From contig NC_058338.1 of the NCBI RefSeq assembly GCF_905475395.1, positions 96,209,435-96,273,434 of the forward strand: DNA of 64,000 bases, in the 5' to 3' direction. This document shows, piece by piece, positions 56,622-64,000 of the stretch. Origin of the DNA: Chrysoperla carnea. Taxonomy: Eukaryota; Arthropoda; Insecta; Neuroptera; Chrysopidae. The notes under the pieces were generated by a model, which worked only from the letters and a program-made list of their open reading frames with translations, was not told where the DNA came from and ran no database searches. The position numbers and the translations under genes were made by a program. Each line of letters opens with the position of its first letter. Within the stretch, counting starts at the first letter, position 1.

Positions 56622-57134
56622 AGTATATTAAGTTTAGTCCCAAGTTTGTAACGCTTAAAAATAATGATGCTAGGAAAAAAATTTTGTCATAGGTGTTCAC
56701 AAAATCACCTAATTAGTCCATTTCCGGTTGTCCGTCCGTCCGTCCGTCTTTGGACACGATAACTCGAAAACGAAAGAGATATCGAGCTGAAATTTTTACA
56801 GCGTACTCAGGTCGTAAAAAGTGAGGTCAAGTTCGTAAATGAGCATCATGGGTCAATTGGGTCTTGGGTCCGTTAGAGATAGAACAAAAGTTTAAATGTA
56901 AAAAATGTTTATTATCAAAATTTAAACAACTTTTGTTTGAAACATTTTTTCGTAAACATCACTGTTTACCCGTGAGGGCCCCAATTAGGCGGAAATTTTA
57001 TAATATGAACTATACTTGATTATCAGTTATGTATGTGTCACATGTTTGTATGTGTAATGTGATAAAGAAATCAACACTGACTATGCATGGTATTTCAACA
57101 ATTAACTCAGTCAATTGTTTGTTTTCACTTGTTT
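56622..57134 (+). repeat. Family A repeat, copy 8
   Basis: Direct copy with GTCCGTCCGTCCGTCTTTGG, ending CTCAGTCAATTGTTTG and TTTTCACTTG. Very close to copy 3 (34945-35450), including TATGTATGTGTCACATGTTT. Confidence 0.85.
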
Positions 57135-57589
57135 ATCATAAAAAGGACTTCAAGAAAATCAAATAAATATAAATCAATTAACACGCAATATAAACTTTTT
57201 TCATAATATTAAAGGGTTTTTATGCTTGATTGACAATTATTATTAAAATTTCCCTGGATGAAATTTTTTTTCCTAAAGATGGTAGTGGCAAAGAAGCTCC
57301 ATACATTGGATGCTTCTCCTCGCTCCACCTTCTTCAAGTGCATAACCATATTCCCTGAAGTTTTAATTTCGTCTATACGTAAAAAAAATATTTTTTTTAT
57401 TATTTTATTTATTTGTTCAAACGTTTATATATCGAAAACGGTGAGGTAAGCAGGGTATCTCTTCGATATTTCTCACATCGAGCAATCTCGAGATATTTGT
57501 CTTCAGTCGAGACAGGAAGAAAACTCAATAATTCGAGAACTCGAGAAATCAATTAAGTTAATATAAATAAGTATAATTAAACTACATAT
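57135..57589. other. Non-coding, no gene seen
   Basis: AT-rich. A TCTCGAGATATTTG...CGAGAACTCGAGAAATC stretch near 57480-57550 resembles sequence at 59720-59790. Confidence 0.4.
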
Positions 57590-57925
57590 TTAAAATAAAA
57601 AATTAATGCATCTTTGAAATTTTCCACAGTTGTTTATTAGAGTGTAAACACTTCCCAAAAAAGTCGACCTCTTAAAGGCGTACCCAACTCCCTTTTTGTG
57701 GGGTAATTGGCAGTTTGAATCAGTTTTTTACAAATAACAAAAAAATTTGCATTAAATAAAAAAAAGTTTTTTTTTTCAACTCTCTAGCTTCAACCTTGAC
57801 CAAGGTATGATAATTTTAAAATGGAACTTTTTTGCTCATTCAATCAAATTAAAAACTACCCATCTTGTAGACCATTCGAGAAAGAACAAAAGTTTAAATG
57901 TAAAAGTTCGGAACATTATTATATA
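57590..57925. mobile_element. Family B element, one end only
   Basis: AATTAATGCATCTTTGAAAT and TTATTAGAGTGTAAACAC match the left end of the intact copy at 51985. After 57780 it jumps to the opposite-strand body (GGAACTTTTTTGCTCATTCA) and stops near 57925. Confidence 0.7.
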
Positions 57926-58766
57926 GAAACTTATCGAATATTCGATATTAAGTCAGTGTCGAGATGACTTTATAAATCGATTTTTTTCTCGATACAGACA
58001 TTTTCCACTTTTGATGTTCGTACGCGTGCCAACAAACCAGACGGGAAATTCAATTCCCGCCAATTGAACAAGTTTTCGAAGTTTTCGCTAAAATTTGCCG
58101 CCCCTCAATTCTTGCCGCTGAAGACGACTGCCTACAATGCCTGCATGGTAAATCCGGGCCTGAAAGTTCCTTATAAAAAAATTAATAACTTTAAAATAAA
58201 AAAAGAATTTCAGTTATTTCAGTATACTGGGCAACGAACGCCTACTCTAGAAAAAAATATACAAAACTGCAATGACAATTAAGCCAACAACAACGGAGAA
58301 TGAGCGCCTATTACTCGTTGAAAGTCTAGTTTATAAGAAAAAAGCTTTGAATTAACATTTGATTGATTTGTTTGAATTAGTTAATTCTTGAATTATGGTT
58401 TATTTCATCGAAATACTGTGATTTTATTCAAATAGTTATCTGAATATGTACTAGTAATTTTATTGATTAATTTTACCAATATTTTTTTTTTTTTAAATTT
58501 TTGAATTATGATTTGTTTAATGGAAAGACTGTGATGTTATTAAGTATTAACATAGTTATTTATAAGCGTATTGGAATTTTTTTTCATTTAATTTTTCTAA
58601 TTATTTTTTATTAAATTAAAGACATAATAATAGCTGTGCGAGTAATTTAATTTATTGTTTATTTTTAATTTGTTAATTAATAAATTCAATTTATGGTATC
58701 TAAAAATTTACCATTTGATACTTGGACTAAGCGTCCGACTAGAACAAGTAGTCAATTTACAAAATA
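57926..58766. other. Non-coding, no gene seen
   Basis: AT-rich apart from a GC-richer patch near 58020-58160. The open frame there (58064-58282) has no recognisable domain. Confidence 0.4.
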
Positions 58767-59587
58767 TTTCGTTGCAGGGCAAACTCAACACGAAGGGGTC
58801 GATAAAGGGGTTACAAATGTTGGGTAAAAAAACTAACAGCTGAATGTTTGGCGGTGAAGGGGAGTGGAGGTTTAAAGGGATAGAAAACGGTTTTTTGCGA
58901 TTTGCGGCGTAAATACTCGTTTCAAAAAAATTAACATGTAATAGTTCTAGACAGTAAAAAAATCTAGAAATTTTATTTTTATCATGTTTTAATATAACCT
59001 CAAAATTTTCGAGTAAAACGCAAAAAACAATTTCCTTGGTTCTTTTTTATTCCGCGAAAAAAATGCAATCGTTATGTAATTTGGTACAATTGAGTCTATT
59101 TGAATTCCTAATAGCTTGGTATTTTTTTTTTCGAAGTTAAGTAGTTTCTGAGAAATTGGTAAAAAAGACCTTTTTTTAAAGTCGTTCAAAAAGATTTATT
59201 TTTTTAACGATATGAACTTCTACACAATATTACATCAAATATGTAATTTGTACTGCATAAAAGCTTATAAAATGTTTTTAGGAACCACGCTATTAGCAAT
59301 TTAAATAGACTCAATTGTACCAAATTACATAACGATTGCATTTTTTCGCAGAAAAAAAATAAAAACCAAGAAATAGGTTTTTTGCGTTTTACTGGAAAAT
59401 TTTGAGGTTATGTTACAAAATGATAAAAATAAAAGTTCTAGATTTTATTATTGTGGAGAACTATTACATGTAACCTTTAAATCGTCACCTCTCCTCACCG
59501 ACAAACATTCAGCTATTAGATTTTTTACCCTACATTTGTAACCCCTTTATCGATCCTTTCCCGTTGAGTTTGCCCTGTAACGAATTT
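58767..59587. mobile_element. Foldback DNA element (family M)
   Basis: TIR TTCGTTGCAGGGCAAACTCA at the left and its complement at the right (one mismatch). Arms of about 300 bp share GTCGATAAAGGGGTTACAAA and TATAACCTCAAAATTTTC. Two inner blocks near 59080 and 59320 (AATTGAGTCTATTTGAATT / AATTTAAATAGACTCAATTG) also pair. About 820 bp, no coding. Confidence 0.8.
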
Positions 59588-60485
59588 TTTTGTTAAAAAA
59601 AGTAGTACGCTTACACTATTAACTGATCTCGGTAATCAGTCTAATTTTGGAACGAAGCACTTATTGGAAAAAAATCTCGCGTTTTATTAAAAATTTCAAA
59701 ATTTTTCGCGATATTCAAGAAACTCGAGAAATCCGGTTCAAGAATTCTCGTGCCTCGAGAAATGGAAGAAGTCGAGAAATGAGAAACCCTAGTCAAAAAC
59801 AAGAATCGTTCAAAATAAAAAGTCATATAGTTTTCAAATCAAATTTTTGACCAAAGCCAAAAAATAATCTTTATTTTCGTCAATAACGATTTTTCGACAA
59901 AAATTTGGTCTTTTTTTTAACGCAAATAATCGAAAATTGTGAGGTTTGATGAAAATTGTCATAAGTCAAAAATTACTTACAATTGTCCAAAATATAATTT
60001 CAAATGGCTTTCAGATTAAAGTTTTACCAAAACCAGAAAATAATCTTTATTTTCTACAATAACGAGTTTTCGGCGAAAATCCGCATTTTTTTTCCAAATG
60101 CTTATATCTCGAAAACGGTGAGCTTAGGTAAAAAATATCAGCTATCAAAAAATGTTGGGATTTTAGATAATAAATAAATAATAAATTTTTTATTTGATTC
60201 AAGACTTTACAATCTTTTTACAAAGAGTTCCCACATTAATGAATGAAAACAAAAATTATTCGAAATAGTAAGAAAATTCGAAATAGCAAAGATTGTCTCC
60301 GGAGGTATTCGACCAATTTTAGTTTGTAGTTTTACTACCTGAACCAAATATTGGTGTCAAAGACTTGAATATCGATATACACGATATACAGGCAGTGAAG
60401 AAAGTGATTCAGATGTACCGGCGATTCATTAATGATAGGTAGTGAATCAATTATTGAATGAATACTGACTCTGGATGGCCAAATG
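59588..60485. other. Non-coding with an approximate 183-bp duplication
   Basis: ATAATCTTTATTTTC...AATAACGA...TTTCG recurs at about 59857 and 60040. No coding sequence until the hAT fragment. Confidence 0.45.
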
Positions 60486-60891
60486 AAAAACTGAATGTGA
60501 AAACAATTCCGCCGTACCAGAGTCGGTAGCTCATCTTATCGAAGCATGCGACCAATATTTGTACCCTAATATAAAAATGTTCTTACAAATATTGATAACT
60601 CTTCCGATGAGTCTAACTATCGCAGAAAGATCGTTTTCTGTACTTCGCGGGATAAAATCTTGGTTGCATGCCTCAATTCCAGGAAAGTATATTCGGGCTA
60701 GCTCTTCTAAACATCTGGATATCGTGAAAAAAAAGCTTGAATTTGTTATAAGTAAGCACCTAAATAAAATTATTTTATGTAAAATGTATAGTAGAGAAGA
60801 ATTTAATTTGAAGAAATTTCATCAAAATTTGTTCAGTAGTTTAGAGTTTAAATGTGACGACATTGTGTTGTTCAAACATTTACTTTCGTAA
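60486..60891 (+). pseudogene. hAT transposase C-terminal dimerisation domain
   Basis: The open frame reads SVAHLIEACDQYLYPNIKMF, LQILITLPMSLTIAERSFSV and LRGIKSWLHASI, the classic hAT C-terminal motif (T.P.S...AERSFS.LR.IK.WLR). The usual GLALL.IH block after it is disturbed (IRASSSKHLDIVKK), suggesting a small frame change. The DDE part and N-terminal zinc finger are absent upstream, so this is a 5'-truncated remnant. Confidence 0.8.
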
Positions 60892-61311
60892 TTTGTGAGC
60901 GAACAAACTACGATGTTACAGGTTTATTAATTTACTAGTGTCCGCCCCACGGCTTTGCCCACGAGGACAAATACACTGTAAAAGATCTTGGTAAGGGTGC
61001 CATATAATTTTGTAAACATATCCTTTGTACTTTGCCTATGGATTTGCACTGTATCGATCATGAGCGAGTTCATACTCTGATTTGCATTTGGCCGATTTTC
61101 CAGCGCTCTTGGAGTCATACGGAATCCAAGCAATCATGACATAGTATATATTCTTTACAAACATGAATACCATCTATCATTCCTGCCTGATAACTTTCAA
61201 CAATATAACAGATACTCTTGAAATTTTGCAGTGGCCTCTTGGACCATTAAGTTTTATAGCATTTTGACTTAAGTCCTACAAACTCGTAATTGTGTTTTTT
61301 TTTTGTTTCAG
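60892..61311 (+). other. Intron or 5' flank before the transporter exon
   Basis: No upstream exon recognised. It ends in a polypyrimidine tract and AG (TTTTTTTTTTTGTTTCAG) at 61310-61311, a good splice acceptor. Confidence 0.6.
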
Positions 61312-62672
61312 CAACATTTTCAATATTCTCATATGGCGTTCAACATGGTTGGACTGCACCTGCCATAGCAAAATTACTATCAAACGAATCCACAATACAA
61401 ATCACAGAAGCAGAATCATCTTGGCTAGCATCCATTGAAATGGTCACATTAGCAATATCGTCCATAATATGTGTGAACATCTCAAAATACATAAGTGCAA
61501 GAACTGTGTGTATCTTGCAAGTGATTCCTTCGATAACTGGATGGCTTCTAATTGCTTTTGGAACTAACGTTTATTATTTTTACATATCACGTGTGCTGGT
61601 TGGATTCGTAGACGTTTTCGATTTTCTATCAATACCAGTTTATTTAAGTGAAATATCAAATCCAAATATTCGTGGAGCATTAATGTGCGTGATTCCTTTA
61701 ATGTGTTGTGCTGGCTCCATTTATTCTTATTTTTTCGGATACTTATTATCAATACAAACATTTGCTTTAATTTCTTTATCAATACCGTTAATTAACGCGT
61801 TACTAATGATTAAACTACCAGAAAGTCCTTACTACTTAATTTTTCAAAATCGTTTCGATGAGGGCAAACAAGTTCTTCAACAATTACGTGGTAAAGAAAA
61901 TATTGATATTGAGTTTGAGATTATCAAACGTAATTTAGATGAGCAAAAATCTCATGAGATTAGTTGGCATAAATTATTTACGAATTCATTAAATCGTAGT
62001 GCATTGATCATTATTATTTCTGTTACAATGATTCAACAAATTTCTGGTGGACAAACCATTGGATCTTATCTACATTTAATTTTAGAAGAAACTAATTTGG
62101 ATATTAATATTGAAGTGACAGCAACAATTTTTCCATTCGTACAATTATTTACATCGATTGTATCAGTTTTTATTATTGATAAAGTTGGGCGCCGAAAACT
62201 ATTGTTATTTTCGTGTTTTGGATGTATACTGACGTTAATCTCTTTGGGAATATATTTTTATTTTGAAAAGAATCGAGAGCAACTTTATTGGATACCATTA
62301 CCAAGTATCTACCTGTATTCGTTCTTTTTCAATTCGGGATTAGCAGATATTGGTTTAATTCTATCAGGTGAACTCTTTCCCACTTATATTAAAACATATG
62401 GGGCCGCTATGGGTTGTTTAACGTATGGATTATTTGGATTCATTGCAAATAAATTGTATCAAACAATGGTCGATCTTGTTGGATTATATTTTGTATTTTG
62501 GTTTTATAGTGGTGCCACTCTTTTAGGTGTATGTTATATTTATTTCGTTTTACCAGAAACAAATTGTAAATCTTTAAGTGAAATTCAAGTAATGATGAAT
62601 AAAAGTACATCCAAAAATAAAAACATTGCATTAGATGGTTTAGGTGTGAACACTATAAGCTCTAAGTTATAG
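61312..62672 (+). CDS. MFS sugar transporter (Tret1-like), 3' exon
   Basis: 453 codons, in a frame open from an ATG at 61290 that lies within the splice-acceptor pyrimidine tract. The real exon starts at 61312 (phase 2) and an N-terminal exon is missing from view. Residues are numbered from that ATG. About 12 hydrophobic segments are present. YLSEISNPNIRGAL at 119-132 is the sugar-transporter signature. PESPYYL at 177-183 follows TM6. QQISGGQTIGSY at 249-260 is the QQxSG TM7 motif. DKVGRRK at 297-303 and GELFPTYIKTYGAA at 360-373 are conserved loops. LPETNCKSLSEIQ at 421-433 matches the PETKGK-type C-terminal motif. The loop after TM2 reads SKYISART instead of D-R-x-GRR. Family members move trehalose or glucose at the plasma membrane; the substrate here is not known. 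Stop TAG at 62670-62672. No stops or frameshifts. Confidence 0.88.
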
Positions 62673-62764
62673 GTATTGTGCAATAACTAAAGGTAGGGCC
62701 CAATCTAGGTATTTTGACGCTCCGGGTAAAAAAAATATTCTCCGCCTTTTACACTAACACTATA

Positions 62765-63344
62765 CAGGGTGTTCTGTTATTGACTAGGCCTAACGTAGGC
62801 CTACAGAATAAGCTCATAAAGACGAAGAAAAAGCTATTTACTAATTATGGATCTGAGGCCTACTTTGCGAGATAATTAACAAAATAAATTAATATAATAT
62901 TAATAAAAAGTAAATAAGTTTATCGAATTACAGTTTAAGAAGATATTGAAGGCTGGTATTGTGTTGTTACATAAACTAAGAAATAATAATAATAATAATA
63001 AATACAAGCATTCCCACTGATGGTGACTCAGTCAACTGATTCAGACATGTATTGTTTTATTTTATATATGTATTTATACAGATATACAATATTATGTATT
63101 TCTTGAGTGTTTTTATTTTATGTATGCAAATAAAAATGTAAAACAACCTCCTACCAGGCTTGAATATCTTATTGAACTGTGATTCGATAAAGTTATTTAC
63201 TTTTTATTAATATTATATTAATTTATTTTGTTGATTATCTCGCAAAGTAGGCCTCAGATCCAAAATTGATAAATAACTTTTTCTTTCTTCTTTATTAGCT
63301 AATTCTGTAGGTCCACCTTCTGCAGTCAATAACAGAACACCCTG
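62765..63344. mobile_element. MITE/foldback (family N) after the transporter
   Basis: TIRs CAGGGTGTTCTGTTATTGAC (left) and complement at the right end. Arms of about 175 bp share ATCTGAGGCCTACTTTGCGA and AATTAATATAATATTAATAA. An (AAT)n run at about 62985-63003 lies in the loop. Flanks are TATA on the left and AATA on the right, so a TA target is not confirmed. It starts 93 bp after the stop codon and may lie in the 3' UTR. Confidence 0.85.
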
Positions 63345-64000
63345 AATAAATTATGAGCTTCTTTTTCCAAAACTGGGATATTATACATGGTGGATCATTT
63401 TAATATATTATTTCTAATAGATAATTTTGTAGTTAACCGAAGCCGTGCGCTCGGAAGGGGTTTTGGGGTTCAAAACCCCTCCCATTGAGAATCTGTACGT
63501 ATAAATTTTGAATTAACAAATTAGTCCTGTAAATGTATCCATTTATGAGATGAATTTCCACTGACGAATCAGATATCCAAGCATATTTGGAGCTCGCTAA
63601 ATTCTTTAACTTTATCTTTGAGACGGATACTTCAAACCGAAAACCAGGATTTTGGAGAGGCTATCGAACTGGCTGATGCTTCGAAACATAATTTGGTTGA
63701 TAGAAGAGGAAAAGTTAGAGAAAAATTCAGGAAAATTCGCTATGAATACAGCATAGAAGTGCGGAAGCCAAGGTTCGAGTCATAATAGACTCAACGCTCG
63801 AATGCACAGACTGATTCAGTTGAAGATTAAAGATCGATTTTTTTAATCATCGCAATATTTTATCAAATTTAGCTTGTCTCTTTCTTAATAAAAGTAAAAA
63901 TTTTGATGAAAACTCTTGCTGGAGTTTTTGAACTAGAATATTCAATTTTTCCTGATGCTTTCCATGATATCTGGCTCAAAGCATCCAATATTTGCAATAA
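63345..64000. other. Non-coding, no gene seen
   Basis: Contains a short palindrome AGGGGTTTTGGGGTTCAAAA with CCCCT near 63456-63482. Short open stretches near 63600-63780 have no recognisable domain. Confidence 0.4.

Noticed and set aside
57450..59795. Possible hAT element bounded by AGGGT(A/T)TCTC ends
   Set aside because: The end match is only about ten imperfect bases, no target duplication was found, and no transposase lies inside.
63760..63790. GGTTCGAGTCATAAT considered as a Pol III B box
   Set aside because: No A box or cloverleaf upstream and no repeat copy in the window.

Overview
The window is AT-rich eukaryotic DNA, almost certainly from an insect. Evidence: non-LTR retrotransposons with CCHC ORF1 proteins, a mariner, hAT and pogo complement, a Tret1-like sugar transporter exon, and a multi-exon C2H2 zinc-finger gene with GT-AG introns. 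There are no operons or prokaryotic signals. I recognise only two host genes: a three-exon C2H2 zinc-finger gene on the minus strand (exons 36402-35529, 33174-32539, 28228-27657) and a large 3' exon of an MFS sugar transporter on the plus strand (61312-62672).

Region by region: 0.36-0.86 kb holds three tandem units carrying degenerate 5S rRNA sequence. 1.4-2.8 kb is a broken copy of a transposon protein with an XPG/FEN-like nuclease part, cut by a Ty1/Copia retrotransposon (2.8-6.6 kb). 7.8-8.8 kb is a remnant of an unrecognised transposon-like protein. 8.8-10.7 kb is an internally deleted LINE, 10.8-11.8 kb a deleted copy of the long-TIR transposon, and 11.8-12.8 kb part of a second LINE family.

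13.2-24.4 kb is one nested locus. A nearly full-length LINE (ORF1, endonuclease, reverse transcriptase, RNase H, 3' UTR and A-tail) has its RNase H-coding ORF split by a 5.2-kb DNA transposon. A 514-bp pogo-type MITE sits in the last codons. The 5.2-kb element has about 500-bp terminal inverted repeats. On the minus strand it encodes a large protein with a conserved transposase-like core, then an XPG/FEN-type nuclease, then a Cys-rich tail. This architecture fits the Academ superfamily, most likely an XPG-bearing lineage. It has about eight frame breaks. A tRNA-like sequence with a 57-bp hairpin lies just inside one TIR.

24.4-60.5 kb is a mosaic of non-autonomous repeats, mostly foldback elements with long inverted arms. 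I define families A (8 copies), B (long-armed), C (1.3-2.5 kb palindromes), D (TA target, TIR starting AGAGCCAGCGCC) and L (530 bp, two copies). A nearly perfect 514-bp mariner palindrome and a hAT-type element with an 8-bp target duplication also lie here. The zinc-finger gene spans this mosaic, and both its introns are filled with foldbacks. The right end has a hAT transposase C-terminus (60.5-60.9 kb), the sugar transporter exon and one more MITE (62.8-63.3 kb).

All calls come from reading the sequence. Repeat boundaries are approximate unless a target duplication is stated.
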